Below, in pieces: positions 41,034 through 53,000 of a stretch of DNA of 64,000 bases (positions within the stretch are counted from its first letter, which is position 1; the number at the start of each line of letters is the position of its first letter). The notes under the pieces are model-generated. The model was not told the DNA's origin. It was given only the letters and a program-made list of their open reading frames with translations, and did no database searches. Both the position numbers and the translations under genes were made by a program. This DNA comes from Taeniopygia guttata (Eukaryota; Chordata; Aves; Passeriformes; Estrildidae): NCBI RefSeq assembly GCF_048771995.1, contig NC_133027.1, positions 56,853,501-56,917,500 of the forward strand, written 5' to 3'.

Positions 41034-42356
41034 GTCTCTGACTTCCTCGTCCCTGCATCTCCCTCCCACCCCTTCTGCTCGGAGGTGGAGGAAACGGGTT
41101 CCCTGTCGCATGTGTCCGTGGAGGGGGTGTGTGCGTCTGCTTGTATTTAGAGTTTATTTAGCACTGTTTTCATGTCGGTTCGATGACAGCAACAACAACA
41201 ACAAAAACAAAGTTGCTGTAAAACAAATATGAAACAAATGTGATGGGAGGGAGCAGCGGAACCGTCCATCGCGGGACAAAGACTAGCTTTTACCCCGGCC
41301 CCACGCGAGTTTAATTGCAAAAAACCGAACTGTTTTTCCGTGCGGACGGGCGACTTTTTCCACGCCCAGCCGGACTTTCTGCCTCTGTCCAGGTGATATT
41401 CCCTGCTGTTTTGCCCTCACCGCTCTTCGGCTGGGTGTTACCAGGGCTACTGGGGTAAGCCCCAAGACAGGAGCAAGCCGCGACGGCTGCCGTCGCATTG
41501 TTCCCCACTTGCGCCTCCCGCTCACTCCCGGTGCGGCGGAAACGGGGGGTCCGGGCTGCGCCCCGCGAGCAGCCGGGGGCTGCCGGCCCGCCTGGGGTGG
41601 GCGGCAGGGCTCAGCCGGCCGCCAGGTCGCTCTGCCGACCGCCTGCCCTTGCGAGGGCCGGCGGCGGAGCCAGCGGCGGCTTGACCGGAGGCTGTGAGGA
41701 AGCTACGTTTCTGGTGGCGGGGTCCCCTCCGGACAGAGCGGCATGAAAACACGTAGGGATGGCAGTCCCTTCCCGAAAACCCCGCTCCTCCAGCGAGGGT
41801 GCGGGCAGCGCGGGGTCGAGGCAGCCCGGCCGGGACGCGGGGGCACGGGCGGCTGCGGCAGAGGAGCCGCTCGGTCCCGCCGCCCTCCCTCGGCCCCGCG
41901 CTGCCCCGGCCCCGGCAGCGCTCGGGGGTCTCCGCTGCCGCCTGCCCCGGGGCGGAGCGCTGCGGGCGTGCCGCGCTCGGGGTGCCGGCGCACGGGGCAG
42001 GCTGCTTCCCCCTGCCTCCTGGCCGGCAGCCGCTGCGGAGGCTCCGACGGCCACTTTTTCCAGTGTCCAAAAGGACCGGGTCAGAGCTGCCCGTTGTTTT
42101 TGTTCCACTCCGTTTCCTCTCCCTGAGGGATGTCTCTTGCCCTTCCCCTCCCCCTCCCCGGCTTGTTTTTCTTGTGGTTTAAAGACAAAACGTTGCATTT
42201 TCGGGTCGTCCCACCGCGCCCCCGCCCCCGCAGCGGTCTCCGCCGCCGGCGAACGGGGAATGGGGAAGCCCCGGGCGCGGGAGTCCCGCCGCCTTTTCCA
42301 CTGGCGATGCGGGGACTTGTGTTTTGGTTAGAAAGCGTTTCCACGTGGGTAAGCCT

Positions 42357-42394
42357 TGTGTGTGCATGTGTGTGTGTGCGGGTGTGTACGCGTA
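42357..42394. repeat. GT-rich alternating purine-pyrimidine tract
   Basis: An alternating TG/CA-type run with embedded CG steps (GTGTGTGCGGGTGTGTACGC near its centre) lies directly after the 42,349 donor candidate inside the CpG island. One GGG interrupts the alternation. Confidence 0.8.
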
Positions 42395-42637
42395 CTTGAT
42401 CCGCGAGGAGGTAACAGGATTCTCCGTGTTCAAAACCAGAGACCTCTTAGCCATTAATCTCCTTCTCCCGCTGTCATTACAGACACTTCCAAAGTCAGAT
42501 ACCCGCGTTTCACACGGCGGTTCTCCCCGAGCCGCGGCGGCTCCGCGCCGTGCCCGGCCGGACACGGGGCTGTCCGGGGAGCAGCCCCGCGGCGCCTTCC
42601 GCCGGGAAGGGAGAGCGGGATCCCACGGCATCGCCGC

Positions 42638-42685
42638 TGCCAATCGGTAGTTGGCATCTAAAGTTTCATTTACATTTATGAAACT
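42638..42685. promoter_or_regulatory. Two back-to-back palindromic motifs at the CpG-island edge
   Basis: TGCCAA (42,638-42,643) and TTGGCA (42,651-42,656) are exact inverted copies around a 7-bp spacer. Five bases later AGTTTCAT (42,662-42,669) and ATGAAACT (42,678-42,685) are exact inverted copies around an 8-bp spacer; with the adjoining T the loop contains ATTTACAT, an octamer-like motif. The block is AT-rich in a GC-rich setting, a pattern often seen for bound regulatory sites. No factor is shown to bind. Confidence 0.5.
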
Positions 42686-42870
42686 GCCGCCCCGAGCCAA
42701 GCAGGCGCGGTGCTGCGGCTCCGTAGCCGCGGGCAGGGCGCGCAGCCGAGCGCACGGAGGGACGCGCTCGGCTCGCGCGTGGCGGTGTGAAATAGCTGGT
42801 GTTTACAAAAACCCCGGGACGCACGCTGTACCAGACAAGGGAGCGACTTGGCCGGTTCCAGTTTAAGTAT

Positions 42871-43616
42871 GAAGCCATACTAGAACAGTAAGGAACCGGT
42901 ATTTACAGTTTTCTGAGTTTTGTTTTACGTGTTTCATTTGCGGAGACTAGAAAGCGTATCTAAGATAAACTAATCATCAGTTTAGATTTAGAGGGAGTTA
43001 TACAAAGAAGGCATCTTTTCTGTTTGGTAAATAGATCTCCTGGTCTGACCTCGGAGTTTGATGTTAGAAGCATGTACTTTGCAATAAAGCTCAGGCCTTA
43101 TCTTTGTTTCATTTCCCTAACACTCAAAAGAAGTTTTGCAAAATTGCTGTGGGTTTGACTCTTTCCCTGGTATTTCCGAAAATGCTGCCGAATAACAAAT
43201 GCTTGCATACTTGCAATATATATAATACTGTGAGTAAAGTAGAAATACAGACTGGTATTTCTCTCTCTTCCCGGTGATTCTTTCTCTGTTTGACATCTAA
43301 CATTAGCTGGGCTATGTCTGAAACAGCTTTTTGCTTTTTTTTTTTTTTTTTTTTTTTAAGCGCAGTATTTGTTACCAAATGTTCTTCAACCAAATTTAAT
43401 AGAAATGAAAGTGGAGTATGTTGACGATCTTTTATGTATCTTTGTTCAGATAATTTGTATACAGTTACTAATTGTTACATGTATATGATGGTACTGATAA
43501 TAAATTTAGCTGAAGGTTACTCTTGCTGAATTTGTATTTATTAATGGCCTCAAAACACTTTGCAGTATAAATTTATTCTGTGTGGATAATGTCAATGGAA
43601 TAAATAAATCCTAAAC
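42871..43616. other. Intron-like DNA after the CpG island
   Basis: CpG content falls back to background. A T23 homopolymer occupies 43,335-43,357. No exon or gene is visible. Confidence 0.5.
43335..43357. repeat. T23 homopolymer
   Basis: An uninterrupted run of 23 T on the top strand. The DNA to its left does not look like a recognisable retroposon body, so it may be a simple slippage tract or the tail of a degenerate minus-strand retrocopy. Confidence 0.9.
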
Positions 43617-43704
43617 AAAGACAGGGACATCAGACTGACAGACAGACATATGTCAAGTTGTTAGAATATTTTTAAAGCCTTTTGGAAGTTCACCACAAAA
43701 CCAA
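43617..43704 (+). repeat. Dispersed repeat, copy A (88 bp)
   Basis: The segment starts AAAGACAGGGACATCAGACT and ends CACCACAAAACCAA. It is roughly 90% identical to 44,811-44,894 in the same orientation, with one 4-bp GACA expansion in this copy. Flanks on both sides are unrelated, so this is a discrete module and not a long local duplication. It contains the palindrome GACATATGTC. I did not recognise the family. Confidence 0.85.
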
Positions 43705-44810
43705 TGTATAAGCAATGTATTGAGTAGGGTACTAGTGCGTTTTCAGTTAGTTGCAGTTCCCAGTTAAAATATTTCAAACAAGGCAACTGTAGAAATACAG
43801 CTATAGATAGTATCATGTGGCATATTTTTAGCATCTGATGCAAGTGTTAAAGTTTAACTCTTTAAACTTTAAGCAACTCTTTATGCAAGTCCTAGAATTA
43901 ATGTTAAACACTGGCATTTGATGAGGGAAAGGTACCTGTCTGTTTCCTTGATGAACTGGTGGTATTGGACGATGTTGTGTGCAATCCTCCAGTGATAAAA
44001 TTTAAACGGCATTTTACTCTCTTAAATACAAAAGTTACCACAGAAAGAAAAAAGAAATTCCTGGAATTTCTGTTAAACACTCTAGGACACAGCTATTAAT
44101 TTTTTTCTGTGTTATCTTTTTCCTTCTTGAAAGTAGGGATTTTATGAACTCAGGGTAGAGCAGGTCTCTCTTTTTATGAGTATTTATTCAGCATACTTCT
44201 ATATTGCAGCTGCTGATCATATTTCATAGAGCTGTTAAAGCACTTAAAACCTAAAATTAGGTACTGTCTGGTAGTAAATATTTCAAATCACTCCTTGAAG
44301 AAATGGGCTTAAAAAAGAGACATTTTGAAATATATTGTTGAGAAAAAGTAATCTTGCATTGCTTTTACTCAGTGCAATACCAATCTAAATCACTGATTTC
44401 AACACAGTATACATTTTCGTTAGGTTTTCTTAATCTCCTCGATTTTTATTGTGATTTTATGCTGGCTTTATTTGATATCATAACCAGCTACTTTGCTCAA
44501 GATATGTTTATGATGGCAACGCTTGAATTAACAGGTGTCGAATTAACTTCTAACATACCTGTACTTCCAATGAGTATTCTTGTGATCCCAAGAACTGAAA
44601 TGTAAGTTTCCTTGCTTCCTGGCATGCATGTTTCTGGCTGTTAGTTGCAGAAGGTGTACATTTGCTTTTTTCAAAATTTTGAACGAGTTAATTTACAGAT
44701 TAGTATTTTCCAACTGGGGGGTGGGGTTAGGTTTGTTTTTTAGCTGAGCAGAGGAATAGGTTTATTTGCTCACTGGTTTTCATTTTTGGTACTGTCAGGG
44801 TTTGCAGGAA

Positions 44811-44894
44811 AAAGACAGGGACATCAGCCTGACAGACATATGTCAAGTTGGTCAAGTATTTTTAAAGCTTTTTGCAAGTTCACCACAAAACCAA
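44811..44894 (+). repeat. Dispersed repeat, copy B (84 bp)
   Basis: Same-strand partner of 43,617-43,704, about 1.2 kb downstream, with single-base differences clustered near its middle. The similarity stops abruptly at both ends. Confidence 0.85.
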
Positions 44895-46978
44895 GCCTGG
44901 TAGCAGCAACACTCAGATCTCTTTGCTTTTTCTTTTGTGCTTGAGAATCCAGTAGTATTTCTGCTGTCTAATATATCTGTAATCGTCTTGATATTTTGTG
45001 TTAAAAAATTCCGGCATTTATGGTATGCAACTGGAAGAAGAGTGTTGATATTCAGTCATTGATCTAGAGGTTTATAAATATGCCTAATAAGTGCTATTTT
45101 TCTTTTTTTAATTTAAATATTGTGTAAATGTGTGTCCAACTTAACCTTTTTCTGTCATTGAAAAGCGCTAATTGATCTTGCTGACCCTGACATAATAGTA
45201 TAGTTTGATATTCGAAACCTTTCAGCTTTGGCATGGCCTTTTTATCACCCCTGAGATTTCAGGGCATGGTTCTACTGAAGGTATAAACTGCTTCTCTTTG
45301 GAAAATTAAATAAAAATGGTTATTAAAAATAAATTATGTTTTTTTAAAGTCAGTAGATGTTTTACCTATCAAAGCCTCAGGCTTTACAATATACATTAAA
45401 AACTTTCTGATTTACTTGTATGTATTAGGTGACATTTTAGACATTGCTGTATAGAAATCAGATTTTTATGGAATAATTTTTGGCCAATTCCACTCTTCTT
45501 TGTTGCAGTGTTATTGAATCTGTCATTAAATCAGAAGTGGTTAAAGGAACTTGGACGTACTTTGCAATGCAAAAGCTCAGATAAGAAGAGTGCTCATATG
45601 TCAAATAAATAATAAAATCTATTTGAAAAGGCAATAAAATTCACATTTTTAGTCTGCATTGCAGTTTGCAATGTTGCCAGAAGGATTGCTTTTGGGATGT
45701 CTGTAATTTAGGACCTAAAAGGCAAAAGCTATTTTAAAGAATTTTCTTATTTTTATCTCTAAGCCTGAAAAATGCATCAAATATCTGACTGTCTTTTTGT
45801 TTTAATGTTAAACAGTGAAAATTACTTTGATGATTGATTATCCTATATTGAAAGGGATCACTGGGCAGTTTCAGTCACAGGATTGTATAGGCTAGTCATT
45901 AGGCATTTGAGCAAAATGTCAAATGCTAATGGCTGTCTGAGGAATACTAAAGATTAGGCATTTTATTTTCAATTTGTTAAAAACTTCCTTATTTCTCCAA
46001 GGGAAGATTATAATGACTAGTGATTATATTCAGAGCTTCTCACACCATAAGCCAGTGAGACTTTTTTGGTTTTAGGCTGTTAGGATTGGGTAGTAGACAC
46101 CAAAGTTTGAGTTAGGCTGCAATTACCATGGATTTCAAGAGTAGTTTGGAGGATTTCTATGTATAAATAAATTTGGAGGTCTATGTCCTTTTCCTAGAAT
46201 TAACTAAACAAATACTATTACAGTGACTTCTCATTGAGCAGCTGTCTGTAGAACTACAGCGGAGGGCAGTTCTGTTGGATGTAATTTAAATGTTGTCTCT
46301 GAAGAACTCAGTCTGCCTGGGCTGACTGGGGATACTCTCTTTGCACTAGGGTTGTGCTGGACTATACAAAATTTGACTAATTTGGAGCAGAAAATTTAAA
46401 AAAAGACCTCCCAAGGCAACCTGAAAAATATTCAGCTTTGATTTTTGGTTGATTTTTTAATGATTTTTGCATAGGTGTTAGATTATTACTTATGTGATTT
46501 AGTTAGTATGCACTAGATTTTTTGGCAGCATTAAAATGAAATACTATTGTGGTGTGACCCCAGTATAAGCTCACATTCTCAGCAGTGTAAAAAATTACTG
46601 CTGCCATTTTTTTTTAATTGGGTAGATCAGTGAGTAGCTAGTTCTGCTCTTGACATATATATATAATTAAACCACAAAATGCTACATTAAAATACCATGA
46701 AGGTCTGATTTAGACCATAAAAGTAAAAGAAACACAGAGCTGAGTTTGCAATTTTTCAAATAATTCTCCTCTATGACTATGTGTATATAACTATTGAAAT
46801 CAATGCTAGTGCATGAGGTAATTGGAAACTTAACTTGATGTTTTGTGCCAGATCCTTAGCTGTTGCAAATTGGAGTAGGAATGCTGAAATTACCGGAGTG
46901 GTCTCACATTATGCCAGATGAGTATCTAGTCCTCTATTCTTAGTTCAGTTTGCTCTTTTGGTGGGGTATTTCAATATA

Positions 46979-47008
46979 CATTGTATGTGTGAGATCACAC
47001 ATACAATG
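46979..47008. other. Perfect 13-bp hairpin with 4-nt loop
   Basis: CATTGTATGTGTG (46,979-46,991) and CACACATACAATG (46,996-47,008) are exact reverse complements separated by AGAT. An A17 run follows at 47,034-47,050. The short length argues against a microRNA precursor. It could be a cruciform-prone site or a small palindromic duplication. Confidence 0.85.
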
Positions 47009-47033
47009 CACAGAGATGCTGCAATACTTAGTT

Positions 47034-47050
47034 AAAAAAAAAAAAAAAAA
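47034..47050. repeat. A17 homopolymer
   Basis: Uninterrupted 17 A on the top strand, 25 bp past a perfect hairpin. There is no retroposon body I can identify to its left. Confidence 0.9.
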
Positions 47051-50000
47051 GAGTTAGATATAAATGTCCAAATTATATGTTTTTTTCTTCCATTTCAAGG
47101 CATTTTCACACTCCTATGTTCAAACTTCTTTTTTGTAACATTTTATAAATGACCATAGAAATGCCTTTTCCAGTAAATGTACTTTTGAAATTGATGCAGT
47201 TAGAAATATTGCTAATTGTCTGTATACTTTTAATTCTGTTAAGGCAACTTTGTTATTCAAAGAAATGAGTAATTAGGTTGTTCAGGGACATTTCATTAAT
47301 GCTAAGGCTATTTGATGCTAAGGCATGAAGTCCATGTTAAATCTTATCTGGATGTTTCTTTTTATTCATTGTAGTATATCCCCAGAACATCACAGAAAAC
47401 AAAGTTTACCTTAGTCCCAAGATAGAGCAGCTAAACCAGCTTCTGTACACTTCAGTTTATGCATCCTGACATCATGCTGCATATGAGGTCTTTCTTCCAA
47501 CTCTCCCATGTGTCCCAGCATAGACGTGGTCTCACAAAACCAGGCACAGCTCAGGGACTTTATGCACATTTCCTCTGCCAAATTCTAGCAATGCAACTCA
47601 GACTCAACCTAGCATTTCTGTTCTGGTCTTCTTAGCACAGACAACTGTGAAGTTGAGAACTAATAAGGCTGAATTATATAGAAGGTTTTACAAATTCAGT
47701 GATTATAATCTGGGATAGGGTCTTGAAAATAACATTTCTTGCTACCCCAGGGCAAGATTTAGACTGTGGTAGGTTTTCCAAAGAGGAAGATGAAAGTACT
47801 TTTCCACTCAGCCACCTAATTTTATGTTTATTCTAATCTGGCATGGTAGAAGGCTCTAATATAATGTTCAAGTTAATTTTTTCAGTTAATTGCACCTTGA
47901 GAAAAGCAATTTTTTTGTTCAAAGTACCATCTGAATCCTGTGCTCACTTTGCAGCAGTATGTCTGGGAGTTACCTGCAACCTGAGGTGTTTCAGCTGAAA
48001 AAGCTAGATGATGTATTTCCTAGTAATTTCTGGTATCTAGTTAGCTATGTTTCAGCTTGTTTTCCAATTTTCTGACTGATAGTATGATTTCTTCAAGGGC
48101 TAGATGAGCAGTCAAATTTTTGGCATAAAACAAATGAAACAGAAGAGTTTGCTCCCTGGTAGTTGTGAAACTGCCCAGCTTTTTGGAGGAAGTCCAGCAC
48201 TGGAACAACAGCTTGTGAGATGCTGTCAAATCAGGACTAAGTCTAAAATAGTTTGATTGTAAGGTCTGTAGGAAGAGATCCAGCATTTTGCTCTGTTTTT
48301 ACATCATTATCTAGGGGTATTGGTTCATATAAGCATCAATAGCAGTAACCTCATGTGTGGCTAACCCTATCTGAAGTCCTTCTTCCTTCTGTTTTCCTGC
48401 AGTAGAGGACAGAAAAGCGTGAAGCCATGGTTTCACATTTGGTGGCAGCGCTTCTAAAGCGGCCCCTTAACCCACCTCTGCCGGCCACTCGTTTAAGTTG
48501 GATCCACTCTTGCTGTGGTTCACAAGCAGCTGTGCTGGCAGCGAGGCAAAGGTCGGAATGAGTGGCAGCACCCGAGCTGCTGAGCCTGGCAGCGGTGCTG
48601 CAGAAATAGCTGCAGAACCACAGTCTCCGTTACCTAATCTGCCACCTCTATTAACTGAAGTGTAGGGTCAAGTCTGTGGGATAGATGGAATTTTTCAGAA
48701 TGAAAACATTGTCTACAAAAATGATCCCTTGGTCTTTGATCAAACGGTTGTGTTGATGCAGGGATTTCTGACTAAAATCGAAGTAGCGGCAAATAATTGG
48801 CAGATACACGTGCAAGTTAAAACAATAGGGAAAGTACTGGGGCCTTTGGAGGGGACAGCTACGATTTTCTTGAAGGAAGTTCAGACATGATACCAGATGA
48901 CAGAACTTTTCCAGATCTGTGCACTGCTGTCCAAAAGCTGGGCTTGCAGGGAACAGGCGGAGCATAGCTCCACTAGAAGTAGGACGTCACTGCCAAGGGC
49001 TGCAGCGCTCGTGACAGGCTGCATTCTTTTATCACTATTCCCGGGGAAAGAAGTGCAATAATTTCTCAGAAGTGGCCATTACGTAGCTGTCACTGTAGAC
49101 AAGTGCTTAATTTATGTCAACTATTTTTTATTAGTCTCCACTGTCACAAAGTATTAACTTACAGGCTATCATGTTCCAAATGCCTTTTTTTATGTTGTTC
49201 CCATATAATACTGAAATATGCGTACTATACTGCATCATGGGTTTATGAACACTCAAGCAAGCCAAACCAGTGATATTATTTTTGATGTGAGTACAAGTTT
49301 GAGTTCCAAAGATAAGTGTAGTGATGTAATAAAGTTCTGTAAGTCTGTCTTGAGTTGACATGACTTTTTGATTAATAAAGTTGAAGGATACAAAATCAAC
49401 TTGGCACAAATGAAATGGATTAAACAGCAAACTGAAGCATAGAATTCACAAATAGTTACTTGTTAATGAGTCTTTAAAAAGCATGTTATTATAAAGGGTT
49501 TTTCAGGGGGCAATCATAAAATCAAAACCTATTTATTATTTTACCAGTGACACCAAGATTAGTAAATTCTACAAGAAGTAATACCCTTGACTAGAACAAC
49601 TGCTGACCTAATAAAAGATATTTTTCTTACAAACTTCCTTATACTTGTGTAGTTAGACTGTAATGCCTAAAGTACTCCTACTACAAAGACTGAGAGATGG
49701 GAAAATAATGAGGAGAGCAGATTGATGAGAGTAGTCTGGCTCATTGAGCAAACTGAGAGCAAGCAAACTGTATGTACTTCACTACAAGCCAGCAGTTTAT
49801 TTAAAAAAAACCCACAAAACAACAAATGGAGGTCATAGAAAATGATAATGATGGTATTAAAACTGAAAAAAGGAGTAGTAACTTAAACTATGTACTCAGC
49901 AGAGTAAGAGGGGTTACATTAGCTGTGTAGGTAGTATAGGTGCAGCTACTACTGCAAAGCTGTACCCTTTCTTAGCTTTAGAAAGGAAGCCTTAAAAAAT

Positions 50001-53000
50001 CGGAGGTTTCAGATTTAAGACCAGAATAGTAATTAAACACTGGAAAATGTTTCTTCCAGGGAATTAACAAATTTTAGTTGTCCAAAGGAGAATGTAACAT
50101 AGTTTGATTACAGCTAATAAATATCTAAATTAGGAAATGTGGTAAAGGGTGTATTGTCAAAGCAGTTGTTTTAGTTGAAATCTGTTCTTTACAATCACTT
50201 TGTGTTGCACACTTACTGCTGGCTCAGAGTAAAAGAGATTTGCCTCTAGGATTGCAAGCTGTTCCATGGATGTCACAACATTTCAGTGCCTATGAGGACT
50301 GCTGATGGGCCCGGAACTGAAATGAGTGCAGAGAGCTCATGTGAGAATCAGCAGCATAAAAATGTAGATTACACAGGACATCTGGTGTGGGATTTTGCAT
50401 TTTCTTTGTGCTGGACAAAGGTAGTACATAGAAAATTTTCTACTTTCAGTCATTGTGTTTTGATGGTTTCAGTTTGACTTGATGGCTGGGGTGCAGCAGT
50501 GTTAGTTTTGGTGAGTAATAATTATTCTGTTCTGTCAGAAAGCACCTGAGCTGCATGCTGGCATCAGAAGGAGTTCCGTATTCTGTGACAGTTCTGCATT
50601 CACACTTTTCGTTTTCCATTTTTAATGGAATGAAAAAATAACAGTTTCTAAAATGCAATATTTAGGAGTTACTGTCAACTTTAGTTAAGAAAAACATTTC
50701 ATTTCTTCTACCAAACTGGAACCAAAGTACCCACGTTTCTTCTCAGTGAGTTTACTTTGTATTTCTTTCTGACATTTCCAAATGTTCCATTCAAGAATTT
50801 CATGTGAGACACTTGGCAGTAACAGGAATAGCAGCTGCTGAGCAATGACTCTCACACCTAAAAAGGATGGGCATGCTGCAAACTTCGTCCTTCAACAGGA
50901 TGTTTCTAGTATGCCTAGCAAGTATTTGAACTTCAACAGTAACTCTGATTGCATCCTCATACTGCTGAATACACACTACAAACTGTGGTATGATTTTTCA
51001 AGCAGGTAGGATGAATAGGTAGGATGCTGTCAGCTTTCATGATACCATGTGGCTGGATTCTTTCTATTAAGTTTTTCAGCCTTGTGAAACTGCTCTGCTT
51101 TTACCTTGTGGATATGCTCATTTTTAGGATCTCCTAAATTCTAAAATGTTTCTGTTTAAAAAATAACCTTTATTGTTATTTTATGCTTATTTTGTGCCAC
51201 AAGGTTTTTGAGGGTTTTTTAATGTGTAAAAGGTAAATTAGGCATGTTTTTAGAGAGAGGGAATAAGAAATAATTAATATTTTCGAGTTGACAGTGTAGT
51301 ATAAGTATAGCATTTTTATTTCTGTTGTCAATGGCTTGTTTATAAATAACTGAAATATTTTCTTTTGTTTGTTCACAGCCATTTTCTACAGAAAAGAGAA
51401 GAAAATTGTCATAGAAATTAAGCAAAATATGCAGTGCATTAAAAACCAAAATCATTCTCCCTATTGTTTCTTTTCCCTGGGAACCACCTTTATTTTCTCT
51501 TTATTTTTAGGGGAACACAGTGGGATTCTAGATTAGATTTGTTTATAAATTGAGGCCAGAAACAGTATCAGCATTAGTTTTATTCATTTCTCTCTGGAAA
51601 ATTCTGTAATTGGAATTTGGAATGAGATAGATGAAGTCTGTGTAGCTGCATGTCTCACAGTTGGGAAGTCCCCAGGCATCAGTGGATTTGTAGCTCTGGT
51701 CTCAATCTTAGTAACTTCACAGTGTGTTGTAGATTGCCAGGATAAGGGAGGTATTGTTGAGGTTAAAATTCTGTATTCTGAAATTCTCAAAGTTAGTTCT
51801 TATTCATTACACAGGTATGGGATGGGAGGGGTAGGAAGAATAAGGGAATCAGTTTTAGTTATATTTGGGGACCTGTAAAGTTGGAACCCAGAGCTGCAAA
51901 TGATAAATGCTGCACCAACTTGTTCTTTTACAAAGTTAACGTAAATGAGATCCAGTGCTTCCAGTTGTTTGCCATTTGCCAGGAAGTCTTTCTGGTTTCC
52001 ACTTTTTTATTCGTTGTTGTATGATGGTAGAACCAGCAGGCAGATCTGACAGACTCTTTCTGTTTCTTACCTGGTTCACATTCCTAACTGATGCAGGGAC
52101 ACCGTGGTCTGGGTCTGCTTTTTTCGTCTTGGTGCCTGCTTTTGGTAACAAATGGTTTTGTGGTGCTGTGACTTGTTTCTAAGTCAGAAGTACCTGATGC
52201 AGAGTGACAATCTTAATTTTTCTTGAATAAAATGTCCATAAATGCTACACAAGCAATGCCACCCTTCAGAAAACAGTTCAAGGAAGCAAATTACACTAAG
52301 CTGACAATTATATAAATATTCATTGAAGACTATGCAGAATTTGCAAGACTGTATCTTACAAATGTATAGTGACTTGCATGAAAGTCAAAAATTTTGTCTG
52401 TTTTGATTACTGTATTTAATGTCTGGCATGAATTCATGTGCTCAGAAAGGAAGATGGAAAAAACAAATTATGTCACAGTTACAGTTTTTTGTTTGTTTTT
52501 TTTTTTTTTTTCAGGAGAGGGAGAATGTAAAAGGAAACTAGTTGGGCTTAGAACTGTAAATGTGTGGTGGATGTGGAAGATCCCATTCCTGTTCTTAACA
52601 TGCATTCTAATCCAAGATCTGAAAATAAATGTTATGTTAGCAGGAAAAACACTATTTCATCTCCAGCAGGGATTGTAGCAAGACCCTAAATCTCATGTCT
52701 GACATTGCACCTTGAAGCTTATTGGTTTCAGAAAGACACTTTCTATATACATTAAAATAGACACCATTTACCTACCCAGCTTAAACATATGCATGTTCTT
52801 ATGCACATCCATGCTGGATATGTGCTGGGATGAGGACACTGAATGGATCCTAAAGGGTGCCCTGCACAGCCCCCTCCACATAACTTGTACACTGTCACCC
52901 AAGGATTTACTGTGAAAATGAGGGCTATTTGTAGAGAAAGCAGTTGGGTGGGTCCGTTTGCTTTTCAGCTCATCCTGGAAATTCCTGCTGTATTTCTTCC

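Larger units (their letters stand above)
40330..42870. promoter_or_regulatory. Large CpG island, probable promoter of a plus-strand gene
   Basis: Composition switches sharply from about 40% GC to very GC- and CpG-rich DNA. CpG is frequent throughout about 2.5 kb and many GGGCGG/CCGCCC-like (Sp-family) strings are visible. An AT-richer, CpG-poorer gap at about 41,110-41,300 divides it into two lobes. Candidate plus-strand splice donors lie at 41,028 (GAGAAG/GTGAGT) and 42,349 (ACGTGG/GTAAGC). A CACGTG E-box overlaps the second at 42,342-42,347. A CCAAT motif lies near 42,640, an ATTTACAT octamer-like motif at 42,668-42,675 and a forkhead-type TGTTTAC at 42,800-42,806. Islands this long are common at developmental regulator genes; that is general knowledge and does not identify the gene. 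The transcription start is not fixed by sequence, and bidirectional transcription is possible. Numerous overlapping open frames (up to 195 aa) follow from high GC. Confidence 0.88.

Noticed and set aside
41522..42331. Overlapping open frames of up to 195 aa on both strands
   Set aside because: High GC in the CpG island suppresses stop codons in all frames. The products are Arg/Ala/Pro/Gly-rich with no domain, and frames on both strands overlap.
44354..44605. 83-aa plus-strand frame ending at a GTAAGT-like donor (44,602)
   Set aside because: The donor overlaps the stop codon, there is no good acceptor, and the composition is hydrophobic and unremarkable.
51584..52151. Two minus-strand frames (71 and 68 aa) with hydrophilic, protein-like composition
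   Set aside because: They are separated by about 145 bp with stops, are not joined by clear splice sites, and match no family I know. A decayed retrocopy remains possible but is unsupported.
52496..52678. Long T tract ending in CAG with an open frame after it, resembling a splice acceptor and exon
   Set aside because: No convincing donor follows in frame and the peptide has no recognisable features. T tracts of this kind are common here.
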